This document shows positions 18,239-27,321 of a stretch of 64,000 nt of DNA, one piece after another. The stretch comes from Sodalis ligni (GTDB lineage Bacteria > Pseudomonadota > Gammaproteobacteria > Enterobacterales > Enterobacteriaceae). The notes beneath the pieces are model-generated. The model was not told where the DNA came from, did no database searches, and worked only from the letters and a program-made list of their open reading frames with translations. Positions within the stretch are counted from its first letter, which is position 1. Every line of letters starts with the position of its first letter. The stretch lies in assembly GCF_016865525.2 (NCBI RefSeq), contig NZ_CP075169.1, forward strand, positions 1,054,337 to 1,118,336, read 5' to 3'. Position numbers and translations under genes: made by a program.

Positions 18239-19111
18239 ATGAGCGGTCAATATACAGACGCCTATTTACAACGTTTTGGCGGCACCGCCCGGTTATACGG
18301 TCAACAGGCGCTGGCGGTGTTTCATCGCGCCCATGTTTGCGTGATAGGTATCGGCGGCGTGGGGTCCTGGGCGGCGGAAGCGCTGGCGCGTACCGGGATC
18401 GGCGCGTTGACCTTAATCGATATGGACGATGTCTGCGTCACCAATACCAACCGGCAGATCCATGCGCTGAAGGAACAGGTGGGGCGGCCTAAGACCGAGG
18501 TTATGGCGGCGCGCATCGCCTCCATTAATCCGGAATGCGTCGTGACCAGCGTGGATGATTTCATTACCGTGGATAATGTCGCCGCTTTACTGGATCGCGG
18601 TTTTGATTATGTTATCGATGCGATTGACAGCGTGCGGCCGAAAGCGGCCCTGCTGGCCTATTGCCGGCGCAATAAAATTCCGGTGGTGACCATCGGCGGC
18701 GCCGGCGGACAAATCGACCCGACGCAAATCCGCGTCGCCGATTTGGCGAAAACCATCCAGGATCCGCTGGCGGCAAAGCTGCGTGAACGGCTTAAGCATG
18801 ATTTCAACGTGGTGAAAAGCAGCAAGGGAAAGCTCGGCATCGACTGTGTGTTTTCCACTGAGCAGCTGGTTTATCCGCAGGCGGACGGTACGGTGTGCGC
18901 GTCGCCTTCCACCGCCGAGGGGCCCAAGCGTATGGATTGCGCCTCCGGTTTCGGCGCGGCCGCTATGGTTACCGCCAGCTTTGGTTTTATCGCGGTTTCC
19001 CATGCGCTGAAGAAGATGCTTGCCCGGCAGGCGAGGCTGGCTGAAGCCGCCACGTCGCCTGAATCTCGGCCCGAGCCTGAGGTACAGTGCGCGGCCGGCG
19101 GCGGACAATAA
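18239..19111 (+). CDS. tcdA: tRNA threonylcarbamoyladenosine dehydratase
   Basis: 290 residues (E. coli TcdA/CsdL 268). An E1/ThiF-like Rossmann fold shows GIGGVGSWAAEALARTG at about residues 37-53 for ATP binding, followed by DMDDVCVTNTNRQ. It converts t6A in ANN-decoding tRNAs to cyclic ct6A using ATP. Sulfur-transfer partners CsdA and CsdE are encoded convergently just downstream, matching the known functional link. The last 25 residues (AATSPESRPEPEVQCAAGGGQ) form a low-complexity extension. Confidence 0.93.
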   Translation: MSGQYTDAYLQRFGGTARLYGQQALAVFHRAHVCVIGIGGVGSWAAEALARTGIGALTLIDMDDVCVTNTNRQIHALKEQVGRPKTEVMAARIASINPECVVTSVDDFITVDNVAALLDRGFDYVIDAIDSVRPKAALLAYCRRNKIPVVTIGGAGGQIDPTQIRVADLAKTIQDPLAAKLRERLKHDFNVVKSSKGKLGIDCVFSTEQLVYPQADGTVCASPSTAEGPKRMDCASGFGAAAMVTASFGFIAVSHALKKMLARQARLAEAATSPESRPEPEVQCAAGGGQ

Positions 19112-19208
19112 TCCCGCCGCCTTAGCGCCGGAGTCAACCGCCGTGCCGGCGGCCACATCACCTTCCCGCTATGCCTTTTTCGGCCATGGTTCCATCACCT
19201 CCCCACCC

Positions 19209-19661
19209 TCAATTGGCGATATAGCTGTCGACAATGGCGTTGATGCGGCCGGCAATGGCGGCGAGTCCGCCGGCCCGGCTGACGCTGAGTTCAGCCCGCA
19301 GGCCCAGGTCAACGAACGGCGCGAGGGGATCCTGCCCTGCCAGCTGTGCCGGCGTTTTACCTTCCACCGCCGCCAATACGATGGCCAGCAGGCCTTTAAC
19401 GATACGGCCGTCGCTGGCGGCATAAAAATGCAGGCTGCCGTCCTCTTGCCGCACGTGGCCAAGCCAGACGCGGTTTTCACACCCAGACAGGGCGGTTTCA
19501 GGCGTCTTCAATGCTTCCGGTAATTCCGGCAGGGCCTTGGCCAGCAGAATAATCTGTCGCAGGCGCTCTTCCCATTGCCGGCAGCCGGCAAAACGCGCCC
19601 TGATTTCCTCGCTGGAAATAGCGTGGCCGAAGGGGTGTCGGTCCGTTATCGGTTCGTTCAT
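19209..19661 (-). CDS. csdE: Sulfur acceptor protein CsdE
   Basis: 150 residues from ATG 19661. A longer frame starting with TTG 19700 would abut csdA but adds a poorly conserved stretch; E. coli CsdE is 147. This is a SufE/CsdE domain. The acceptor Cys lies in SGCENRVWLG, and ILAAVEGKTPAQLAGQ follows. It accepts persulfide sulfur from CsdA and supports the tRNA ct6A system. It lies 35 bp after csdA on the same strand, a two-gene operon. Confidence 0.93.
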   Translation of the reverse strand: MNEPITDRHPFGHAISSEEIRARFAGCRQWEERLRQIILLAKALPELPEALKTPETALSGCENRVWLGHVRQEDGSLHFYAASDGRIVKGLLAIVLAAVEGKTPAQLAGQDPLAPFVDLGLRAELSVSRAGGLAAIAGRINAIVDSYIAN

Positions 19662-19696
19662 GGCGTCAATGTTTCCGTCGGTTTTATCGTGGACTA

Positions 19697-20905
19697 TCAA
19701 TCCCGCAGCAGCGTCAGCGCTTTTTCCACCGCCGCCGCCAGACGGTGAACGTCCCGGCGGGTGTTATAGGGGGCGAACGAGGCGCGCAGCGTGCCGGTAA
19801 CCCCCAACGCCGCCATCAGCGGCTGGGCGCAGTGCTGCCCGGCGCGCAGGGCAATGCCTTCCTGTGCCAGTATCATGGCGATATCCTGGTGATGAATACC
19901 GGCAAAGTCGAACGAAAGCAGGCTCGAACCGGGACAACGAAAGGCGCGAAAGCCCGGCAGCGCCGACAGGAGTTCTTGCGCCAGGTCCGCCAGGGAGACG
20001 CTGTAGCGCTCCGCCCCATCCCGGTCTTGCCATGAAAGCCAGTCCAGGGCGGCGCCAAGCCCTATCACGCCGGCGATATTCGGCGTGCCTGCCTCAAAGC
20101 GCTGCGGCGGAGCCATGGGAGTGAATCCCTCGAAAGCGGCCGCGCTCAGCATTTTGCCGCCGCCTTGCCAGGGCGGCATTTGCGCCAAAAGTTGCGGTTT
20201 GCCGTAGAGCACGCCAATCCCGGTGGGACCGTACAGCTTATGGCCGGAAAAGGCATAAAAATCAATATCTGCATTTATCAGGTCCGGCGGCCGGTGTACT
20301 GCTCCCTGGGCTCCGTCCAGTACGATGACCGCCTGGGGAAAACGGCGGACGAGCGCGATTATCGCTGCCAGGTCCGGGCAGCCTCCGGTTACGTTTGACA
20401 TTTGCGAGACGGCCACCAGGCGGGTCCGATCGTTCAATAATCGCGCCAGACCGGCCGGCGAGGGCAATAAATCCGCAGCCAGCGGCCATTTGACGACCTT
20501 GGCGCCGGTTTGTTGCGCCACCATCAGCCAGGGCACCAAATTGGCGTGATGCTCGGCTTCACTGACAATAATCTCATCCCCCGGCCGCAGGCGAGGTCGC
20601 GCATAGCTTTGCGCCACGAGGTTGAGGGATTCGGTGGTGCCGCGAGTCCAGACTATGCTGTCAGGCCCCGGCGCATTCAGCCAGTCCGCCACCTGCCGCC
20701 GGGCCTGTTCGTAGCGAACCGTGAGGGCCATGGCCGCTGCATACTGGCTGCGATGTACGTTGCCGCTATCATGGCGATAAAACGCCTCGGTGGCGGCAAT
20801 CACCACCTCCGGTTTCAACGCGGTGGCGGCACTGTCCAAATACGCCACCTCATCGTTCAGCGCCGGGAATTGCCGGCCATAGGCCATGAAATCAAATTCA
20901 CTCAT
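19697..20905 (-). CDS. csdA: Cysteine desulfurase CsdA
   Basis: 402 residues from ATG 20905; two GTG codons directly upstream (20908, 20911) are alternatives. It is a class V aminotransferase fold with the PLP lysine in FSGHKLYGPTGIGVLYG, DGAQGAVH holding the cofactor Asp, and the catalytic Cys in RAGQHCAQPL near residue 361. It releases sulfur from cysteine as persulfide to CsdE. E. coli CsdA is 401 residues. It is the first gene of csdA-csdE, convergent with tcdA. Confidence 0.95.
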   Translation of the reverse strand: MSEFDFMAYGRQFPALNDEVAYLDSAATALKPEVVIAATEAFYRHDSGNVHRSQYAAAMALTVRYEQARRQVADWLNAPGPDSIVWTRGTTESLNLVAQSYARPRLRPGDEIIVSEAEHHANLVPWLMVAQQTGAKVVKWPLAADLLPSPAGLARLLNDRTRLVAVSQMSNVTGGCPDLAAIIALVRRFPQAVIVLDGAQGAVHRPPDLINADIDFYAFSGHKLYGPTGIGVLYGKPQLLAQMPPWQGGGKMLSAAAFEGFTPMAPPQRFEAGTPNIAGVIGLGAALDWLSWQDRDGAERYSVSLADLAQELLSALPGFRAFRCPGSSLLSFDFAGIHHQDIAMILAQEGIALRAGQHCAQPLMAALGVTGTLRASFAPYNTRRDVHRLAAAVEKALTLLRD

Positions 20906-21098
20906 CACCACGTTCTCACTGTCATAAAATTACAGACTTGTCCTATTATCGCCGTCTGTGGCGGGGAAGCGGCAGGATTTTATTCCCTTTTTTGGGAAAA
21001 AGCCCCCTGCTTTTTTTGTTAATTATCATAAGGTAAGAAAAATGACCTGCTTGCCTAAATGTTCCAGTTAAGTTTTTTTAATCTGCGAGGAGTTAATG

Positions 21099-21320
21099 AT
21101 GAAGAAAACAGCCGCAGTTATCTCTGTTTTTCTGCTTGGGTTAACCCTGAGTGCCTGTTCGAGCAATTATGTCATGCATACCAACGATGGTCGCACCATT
21201 GTCTCTGACGGTAAACCCAAAGTCGATGATGAAACCGGCATGATAAGCTACAAGGACGCCAACGGTACACAGCAGCAGATCAACCGTGCCGATGTGAAAG
21301 AAATGATGGAAGCGAAATAA
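21099..21320 (+). CDS. ygdI: Small lipoprotein YgdI (DUF903)
   Basis: 73 residues with a lipoprotein signal ending in LSAC (Cys20), then YVMHTNDGRTIVSDGKP and a short SH3-like domain typical of the YgdI/YgdR family. ATG 21099 matches the family start; an ATG directly before it (21096) is possible. The GAGGAG ribosome-binding site is six bases from 21099. Its function is unknown. It lies next to gcvB, as in E. coli. Confidence 0.93.
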   Translation: MKKTAAVISVFLLGLTLSACSSNYVMHTNDGRTIVSDGKPKVDDETGMISYKDANGTQQQINRADVKEMMEAK

Positions 21321-21358
21321 TATAGACTTTTTATACCGCCTCCTTATTTTGGCAGCAT

Positions 21359-21384
21359 AAAAAAGCACCGCTTCCGCGGTGCTA
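21359..21384 (-). terminator. Intrinsic terminator of gcvB
   Basis: An eight-pair stem AGCACCGC/GCGGTGCT with a four-base loop is followed by six U on the minus strand. On the plus strand the hairpin is not followed by a T-run, so it would not act as a strong terminator for ygdI. Confidence 0.9.
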
Positions 21385-21553
21385 CATATTCACTAGGGAC
21401 AGACAGAGAAATGTACAGAAATGCCAAGGAGTAATTAAAGCGGCCTGAATCCAGGCCAAATCCGCAAACACAACATCACTCGGCAAGCCAAAAGCCATCC
21501 GGACTCCCCAACATTCAAGAACCCGCATACCTTTTCGTTCCGGCTCACCGGTG
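21359..21553 (-). ncRNA. gcvB: GcvB small regulatory RNA
   Basis: About 195 nt on the minus strand, divergent from gcvA. It contains the 5' stem TGAGCCGGAACGAAAAG, the G/U-rich target-pairing region R1 (GTGATGTTGTGTTTGCGG), the segment CATTTCTGTACATTT, CTGTCTGTCCCTAGTG, and a terminator AGCACCGC-GGAA-GCGGTGCT with six U. These match E. coli GcvB block by block from memory. GcvB is an Hfq-dependent RNA that represses many amino acid and peptide transporter mRNAs and is activated by GcvA with glycine. The 5' end is placed by alignment and promoter spacing and may be off by a few bases. Confidence 0.93.
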
Positions 21554-21558
21554 GCGGA

Positions 21559-21587
21559 ACTATAGGTATTTGCTGGTGCATCCACAA
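21559..21587 (-). promoter_or_regulatory. gcvB promoter
   Basis: On the minus strand there is a -35 TTGTGG (21587-21582) and a -10 TATAGT (21564-21559) spaced by 17 bp, placing the RNA start near 21553. The 90 bp between this and gcvA would hold the GcvA binding sites; I do not resolve individual sites. Confidence 0.7.
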
Positions 21588-21680
21588 CGGACAATTTATA
21601 ATGCCTCGGATAAAAAAAACTAATAGGTCAGGTATCTGTGTCTAATTTGCAATCCACCAGCGCTGATAAAGTGTCCCAAC

Positions 21681-22619
21681 ATGTCTAAACGCTTACCGCC
21701 GCTCAACGCCTTGCGGGCTTTCGATGCGGCAGCGCGCCATTTGAGCTTTACCAAAGCGGCGGAAGAACTGTTCGTAACCCAGGCGGCGGTCAGCCATCAA
21801 ATCAAATCGCTGGAGGATTTCCTTGGGCTTAAGCTGTTTCGCCGGCGCAACCGTTCGCTGCTGCTGACGGAAGAGGGTCAGAGTTATTACCTTGATATAA
21901 AAGAGATTTTTTCTGATCTGGCTGACGCTACCCGTAAACTGCAGTCTCGCAGCGCGAAAGGCGCGCTCACCGTCAGTCTATTACCCAGCTTCGCTATTCA
22001 GTGGCTGGTGCCGCGGCTGTCCAGTTTTAATGCCGCCTGGCCGGGCATCGACGTGCTGATCCAGGCGGTGGATCGCGAGGAAGACAAGCTGGCGGACGAC
22101 GTGGATGTGGCGATATTTTACGGGCGCGGCAACTGGCCGGGGCTCAAGGTGGAGAAACTCTATGCCGAGTATCTTTTACCGGTGTGCTCGCCGTCACTGC
22201 TCAGCGGCCTGCATCCGCTGGCCTCCCCGGCGGATTTGATTCATCACACCCTCTTGCACGATGCTTCGCGCCGGGACTGGCAGGCTTATACCCGCCAGTT
22301 GGGGCTGACGCACATCAACGTTCAGCAGGGGCCGATTTTCAGCCACAGCGCCATGGTCTTGCAGGCGGCGATCCACGGTCAGGGCGTTGCCTTGGCAAAT
22401 AACGTCATGGCGCAGACCGAGATAGAAGCAGGCAGGCTTATCTGCCCCTTCAACGAAGTGCTGGTAAGTAAAAACGCTTTTTATCTGGTTTGTCATGACA
22501 GCCAGGCTGAAGTAGGTAAAATAGCCGCCTTTCGTCAGTGGATAGTCGGGCGTGCCGCCAGCGAGCAGGAAAAATTCCGGGTCCGTTACAATAACGGCCA
22601 GACAGTCGAACCACAATAA
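21681..22619 (+). CDS. gcvA: Glycine cleavage system transcriptional regulator GcvA
   Basis: 312 residues, a LysR-type regulator. The winged helix-turn-helix is at about residues 18-60 (FTKAAEELFVTQAAVSHQIKSLE), with a periplasmic-binding-like effector domain from about 92. The sequence MSKRLPPLNALRAFDAAARHLSFT is typical of GcvA. It activates gcvTHP and gcvB when glycine is present and represses them otherwise. It is divergent from gcvB, the known arrangement. E. coli GcvA is 305 residues; the difference is a longer C-terminal tail. Confidence 0.95.
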   Translation: MSKRLPPLNALRAFDAAARHLSFTKAAEELFVTQAAVSHQIKSLEDFLGLKLFRRRNRSLLLTEEGQSYYLDIKEIFSDLADATRKLQSRSAKGALTVSLLPSFAIQWLVPRLSSFNAAWPGIDVLIQAVDREEDKLADDVDVAIFYGRGNWPGLKVEKLYAEYLLPVCSPSLLSGLHPLASPADLIHHTLLHDASRRDWQAYTRQLGLTHINVQQGPIFSHSAMVLQAAIHGQGVALANNVMAQTEIEAGRLICPFNEVLVSKNAFYLVCHDSQAEVGKIAAFRQWIVGRAASEQEKFRVRYNNGQTVEPQ

Positions 22620-22628
22620 CACTGATAA

Positions 22629-22693
22629 TATACCCAATAGATTCCAAGCTGGGGGCAGCCAAAACGCCTGCGGCTTGAAAGGTGAAGGGTATA
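22629..22693. repeat. Palindromic intergenic repeat, short copy 1 (divergent)
   Basis: 65 bp beginning TATACCCAATAGATTCCAAGC and ending CTTGAAAGGTGAAGGGTATA, so the ends form an inverted repeat. This is the most diverged of the short copies in this window (others at 41893, 44152 and 54474). It sits between gcvA and ygdD. Confidence 0.7.
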
Positions 22694-22718
22694 ACAGCGT
22701 AATCATTAGGATTGTAAG

Positions 22719-23114
22719 ATGCGAAGTCGCGCCATGTTGGTTTTTGCCGCCGTCAGCGGCCTGGTCTATGTCGTGCTCGGCGCTTTCGGCGCCCATGTGT
22801 TGAGCCAGACGCTGGGTGAAATGGAGATGTCCTGGCTGAAAACCGGCCTGCAATACCAGGCGTTCCATACGCTGGCCATTATGGCGCTTAGCGTCGCCAC
22901 GCAGCGCCACGCCAGCCTGTGGTTTTATTGGAGCGGCGTCATGTTGGCTATCGGAATCGTGCTGTTTAGCGGCAGCCTTTATTGCCTGGCTTTGTCGCAC
23001 CTGCGCATGTGGGTGTATATCACGCCGGTGGGCGGGGTCTGCTTTTTGGCCGGGTGGATTTTAATGTTGTCAGGCGCGTTGCGTCTTAAAAAGAAGGCCG
23101 AACGCCGTGAATAA
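22719..23114 (+). CDS. ygdD: Inner-membrane protein YgdD (DUF423)
   Basis: 131 residues with four hydrophobic segments (about 5-25, 45-62, 70-90, 97-118). [15 protein letters not shown] and [12 protein letters not shown] are signature phrases of the DUF423 family. The product is an integral inner-membrane protein of unknown function. It overlaps the GTG start of rlmM by eight bases, suggesting translational coupling, as in E. coli. Confidence 0.92.
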   Translation: MRSRAMLVFAAVSGLVYVVLGAFGAHVLSQTLGEMEMSWLKTGLQYQAFHTLAIMALSVATQRHASLWFYWSGVMLAIGIVLFSGSLYCLALSHLRMWVYITPVGGVCFLAGWILMLSGALRLKKKAERRE

Positions 23115-24207
23115 AGTGATTTTATATTGCCGCCCCGGGTTTGAAAAAGAGTGTGCGGCGGAAATAACCGACAAGGCCGCCGGACTGGAGATTTTTGGCT
23201 TTGTCCGGGTGAAGGAGCACAGCGGTTATATCATATTCGAATGTTATCAGCATGATGAAGCCGATCGTTTGCTGCGGGAAATCCCCTTCGCCGACCTGAT
23301 ATTCGCCAGGCAAATGCTGCTGACCGGCGAGCTGTTGCGTGATTTACCGCCGGAGGATCGCATAACCCCCATCATCGGCATGCTGACCGGCGCCGTTAAC
23401 GGCGCGGGGGACGTGCGGGTGGAAGTGCCCGATACCAATGAAAGCAAAGAGCTGATGAAGTTCTGCCGTAAATTTACGGTGCCCCTGCGCGGGGCGCTGC
23501 GGGCCCAGAAGCTGCTGACCCCGCAGGAAAAAGCCAATCGTCCGGTTATCCATGTATTTTTTATCGCGCCGGGCTGTTGTTATGTGGGGTATTCCTACAG
23601 CAATAACAACTCGCCTTTTTATATGGGCATCCCCCGCCTCAAATTTCCCACCGAGGCTCCCAGCCGGTCCACGCTGAAGCTGGAAGAGGCGTTTCATGTC
23701 TTTATCCCCAGCGATGAATGGGATGAGCGGCTGGGCAGCGGCATGTACGCGGTGGATTTGGGCGCCAGCCCCGGCGGCTGGACCTATCAACTGGTGAAAC
23801 GCAGCATGATGGTGCATGCGGTGGATAACGGCGACATGGCCGCCAGCCTGATGGACACCGGCCAGGTCATCCACCATCGTGCCGATGGGTTTAAATTCGA
23901 GCCGCCGCGCAATAATGTCTACTGGCTGGTGTGCGATATGGTGGAACAACCGGCGCGTGTGGCGCAGCTTGCCGCCGACTGGCTGGTTAAGGGCTGGTGT
24001 CGCGAGGCTATCATCAATCTCAAACTGCCGATGAAAAAGCGTTATGAGGAAGTCTGCCAAAACCTGGACCTGCTGCGCAACAGCCTGAAGGAAAACAGCG
24101 TTTACGGAGAGATCCATGCCAAACAGCTCTATCACGATCGGGAAGAGGTAACGGTGCATATCCGCCGTTTCTGGAGCGCAGTGCCCGGACGCCGGGACGA
24201 GCGATAA
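23107..24207 (+). CDS. rlmM: 23S rRNA 2'-O-ribose C2498 methyltransferase RlmM
   Basis: 366 residues starting at GTG 23107, the same length as the E. coli enzyme. An N-terminal THUMP domain is followed by a Rossmann methyltransferase with the SAM loop [18 protein letters not shown] at about residues 216-233. The K-D-K-E set is plausible in [12 protein letters not shown]. It methylates the 2'-O of C2498 in 23S rRNA. It ends with GRRDER, as in E. coli. Confidence 0.95.
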   Translation: MNKVILYCRPGFEKECAAEITDKAAGLEIFGFVRVKEHSGYIIFECYQHDEADRLLREIPFADLIFARQMLLTGELLRDLPPEDRITPIIGMLTGAVNGAGDVRVEVPDTNESKELMKFCRKFTVPLRGALRAQKLLTPQEKANRPVIHVFFIAPGCCYVGYSYSNNNSPFYMGIPRLKFPTEAPSRSTLKLEEAFHVFIPSDEWDERLGSGMYAVDLGASPGGWTYQLVKRSMMVHAVDNGDMAASLMDTGQVIHHRADGFKFEPPRNNVYWLVCDMVEQPARVAQLAADWLVKGWCREAIINLKLPMKKRYEEVCQNLDLLRNSLKENSVYGEIHAKQLYHDREEVTVHIRRFWSAVPGRRDER

Positions 24208-24342
24208 GTCACGAACCCGGCGGCTCAATGGTCCGCAAAGGCTTGCGCTCGCAGGCATCCTGCCGCTTACAGACACCGCCGCGGCCACCGACGCGAATGA
24301 TATTGACCGCGTCATGATGCCCGCTATGGCTGCTTGCGGCGC

Positions 24343-26077
24343 CTAGTTTGTCAGTCCGAAACCGCGGGGGTATTTCAGCTCCTTGACACGCCCGCGGCTA
24401 TTGACATTATAGATATTAACCGGCAGCTTGCCCCGCGGCGGCAGTTTGCCGATGATTATCTCGGCGACTGCATTAAGAGACGTGGCCAGTGAACTGCCCT
24501 TTTTGGCACCATAAAAGGAGTAGGTCGCCAATACCGCATCCGCCATATCGCCATAACCAACGACGTCATAGGGCGTTTTTAAGGAGAGATATATCACCTT
24601 CTTTTGCCTCCGTTTGGCAAAGGCCATCGCTTCTTGAACGCTGTTCTTACGAGAAAGGACCGGCGTGGTTTGCCGGGATAAACCCGGGGCGTCCGCTAAT
24701 CCTTTGGCCCGATCCAACATGTTGCCGATAATTAAGATATCGCATTGATTGATGCTGACATTACGGAGCCAATCTGCTTCAATCAGATCGCCGCTCTTAA
24801 CCATATGGTAACCATTTTCCCACAGAGTATGTTCAATGGCCGCGCCCTGTTCGGCCAAGGGTGTCAAAATATAGATGGATTGGGAATTATCCTCCAGGGA
24901 ATAAGCTGACCGATATTTTTCAATAAGGTTACCGAGCGGTCGGTAATTTCTTTTCCAATGTTCTGCTCAAGGTGATATCTCCAGGAGCGGTTCCGTTGAA
25001 CGGGGCGATAATATTTCTTTTCAGCTTAAGTTCGATAATCCGTTTGACGGACTCTGACACCATGTGCTCATCAATGACCCGGGCGGTAATTTTTCCCGAC
25101 AGAATATTAATCAGCGACTGCAATCGGTGGACGTCGGAGATGTGGTATATGCTAACCGGCATAAGCGCAATATCCACGCCGGCCTTGAAGGTGAATTCCA
25201 TCACGGTGTGAATATCGAAATTATCGCTGATGGCCTTCATATTCAGCGCATCGGTTATAGTAACTCCCTGAAATTCCAGTTCCTTTCGCAATAGGTCGGT
25301 CTGTATTTTTTTTGACAATGTCGCCGGCACTATGATCTCTTCTCCGGCCCTGTTTTTAATGCAGGTGTTATCCAGGGACGGGTATTGGATATGTGCGGTC
25401 ATAATCATATCCGGCGCTTCGCCGGATGTAATAGCGTCGCGATAGGGCGCCAGATCGATCTCATTGGCGTCTTGGCGGTTTTTGTTTACCATCGGCAAGC
25501 CAAAATGGGAATCGGTCACCGTGTCCCCATGGCCGGGAAAATGCTTGGCGACGCTCACTACGCCTTTGCTGCCGATGCCGGCTATCATTTCCCGTGCCAA
25601 TCGCCCTACGCTGGCCGGGTCGTCGCCGAATGAACGAACATTAATCACCGGATTATTTGGGTTGCTGTTGACATCCATCACCGGCGCGAAAATGGTATTA
25701 ATGCCGAGTGACGACAGATCCCGGGCTAGAACACATCCCTGCTTATAGGCCAATTTACTATCCACCGTGTCCATACAGGCGGCGCCCAGCGCCATATTGC
25801 CCGGGAAAGCAGAGAACTCGCCGCGGGGCAGCCGAAAGACGCTGCCCCCCTCGTTATCAGTGGCAATAAATAAAGGGATGCCTCCCGCCGGTATGGCATC
25901 CTGCAGATCGTCGGTGAGTTTTTGTATTTGTTCTTTATTCTTCAGGTTATTGGCAAACAGAATAATTCCACCAATATGATTGTTTCTAATAATATTTCTT
26001 ATTGTTTCCGTTAGCTGCACCATATCCTGCTTAACGCTTGTTTTGGTATCTTCTCGCCAATAACGGAAGTCCAGCAT
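24343..26077 (-). pseudogene. Glycoside hydrolase family 3 protein, broken by two frameshifts
   Basis: The first open frame (24929-26077, 382 residues) is a GH3 N-terminal barrel: HIGGIILFANNL, TDNEGGSVFRL, SVAKHFPGHGDTVTDSH (catalytic-loop His) and GVTITDALNMKAI, with the nucleophile Asp. It stops after EKKLPTAR. One base added to the four-base T-run at 24951-24954 (+ strand) continues it as EKEITDRSVTLLKNIGQLIP, a typical GH3 linker. One base added to the GGG at 24897-24899 then joins the second open frame (24343-24867), the GH3 C-terminal domain. The corrected length is about 578 residues. The family includes beta-N-acetylhexosaminidases; the substrate is not determined. The region is more A+T-rich than its neighbours. 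Confidence 0.85.
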
Positions 26078-26383
26078 GATTTTCTGACCTATTTTTCTTT
26101 TAAAGTCATTTTGCTACTATTTCATCGCTTTGACTTGCCGCTGTCAGATTTTTCCAATAGACAGATGATTTGACGCGTTATGGTGCAAATCAATGGGGCG
26201 TGAAGGGGAGGGCATGGACTTGGCACAGGCGGAGTGTGATTCTGATATCATATATGACTCACGTTATTAAGATGGAGCAGCAGGGTAAATAAATCACTCA
26301 GATAAGCACCAATGTAAGAATATAGTTCCTTTGAAATAAAGAGATTATCTTACCGGAGAAACTTGAACAGGAGGGAAACGCAG

Positions 26384-26446
26384 ATGAAATATCAACTCAG
26401 GAGGCTTCGCATATTTTCTATATGAAAATATCAAAGCGTTTTTTTG
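26384..26446 (+). other. Possible short leader-type ORF with hairpin, in the GH3-xni gap
   Basis: The 403-bp gap 26078-26480 has no clear gene. Within it, AGGAGGG (26369-26375) is ideally spaced before ATG 26384, which opens a 13-residue frame (MKYQLRRLRIFSI, stop TGA at 26423). Its end overlaps a stem ATATTTTC/GAAAATAT (26411-26431), followed seven bases later by a run of seven T. This could be a small transcript or a chance match. Another hairpin, GGTGGCC/GGCCACC at 26454-26470, lies just past the xni stop and has no T-run. Confidence 0.3.
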
Positions 26447-26480
26447 TGCCAACGGTGGCCGTCGGCCACCTGCGGGGGGA

Positions 26481-27236
26481 TTAACGGGGTAAACGCAGCT
26501 GCTGCAGGTTCCCTTCCAGGGTTACGCCGGTATCCAGCGTCGCCACCCGGCGACATATAAAGGCCATTTCCCGCTGCGGTTCCAGTTTATTCCGCCATTT
26601 AGGCGGGATATCGGCCAATCGCCCATAAAGCGTTTCCAGGCTGCCGGCCTGGCTGATTAACTGCGTAGCGGTTTTGGCGCCGATACCGGCGACACCGGGA
26701 ATCTTACTGCCGCTGATGCCGGCCAATCCCCAGTAATCGGGCAATTGTTGCGGCTGCACGCCGAAGGTCTCGGTAATAAAGGGCAGATCCAGCCAGCGTT
26801 TTTGAAAATAGTCCCTGATGTGGATTGCCGGCGATAATAGCTGGCAATATCCCTTATCGGTTGAAATCAAAGTCACGCGATGTCCGGCGGCGGCGACTTT
26901 GAAGGCCAGCGTCGCGGCGATATCGTCCGCTTCGTATCCTTTTAGCTGCCACGATGCCACGCCGGTTTGGCTGAACAGCCGCCTGATGTCCGGCAACAGT
27001 GCGCGCAGCTCGTCGGGCATCGGCGCGCGTCCGCCTTTATAGGCCGGTAAAAGTTGATGGCGCCAGCTTTCGTCGCGTTGTTCATCGTCAAATACCGCCA
27101 CTGCGTGGGTCGGTTCACTATGAAAAATCAGCTGCTTCAGCGCATGGGTACAGGCTGATGGGCAGGAAGAACCCTGGGTGGCATGCATGCGGCGAATCAG
27201 GTTCAACGCATCCACAATCAATAAATGAACCGTCAT
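26481..27236 (-). CDS. xni: Flap endonuclease Xni (ExoIX)
   Basis: 251 residues, the same length as E. coli Xni. It resembles the 5'-nuclease domain of DNA polymerase [10 protein letters not shown] at the start, [23 protein letters not shown], and a helix-hairpin-helix [18 protein letters not shown] at about residues 172-189. The [12 protein letters not shown] acidic cluster is present. Xni cuts 5' flaps in structured DNA. It lies on the minus strand 85 bp after ppnN. Confidence 0.93.
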   Translation of the reverse strand: MTVHLLIVDALNLIRRMHATQGSSCPSACTHALKQLIFHSEPTHAVAVFDDEQRDESWRHQLLPAYKGGRAPMPDELRALLPDIRRLFSQTGVASWQLKGYEADDIAATLAFKVAAAGHRVTLISTDKGYCQLLSPAIHIRDYFQKRWLDLPFITETFGVQPQQLPDYWGLAGISGSKIPGVAGIGAKTATQLISQAGSLETLYGRLADIPPKWRNKLEPQREMAFICRRVATLDTGVTLEGNLQQLRLPR

Positions 27237-27321
27237 GGCGTGTCGTCCTTATCATCATCCATCGGGAGGCAGGACAGGACGCCGGAATTGGCTTTGTCCT
27301 GTCGTCAAGTCGGGCCCGGCG

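Noticed and set aside
21382..21594. 70-codon minus-strand frame
   Set aside because: It runs through GcvB; the base sequence matches the RNA, not a protein family.
26236..26252. Possible CRP site (TGTGATTCTGATATCAT)
   Set aside because: Only the left half matches TGTGA; the right half does not give TCACA at the correct spacing.
26454..26470. GGTGGCC/GGCCACC hairpin after xni as a terminator
   Set aside because: No T-run follows on either strand, so it is not called as an intrinsic terminator.
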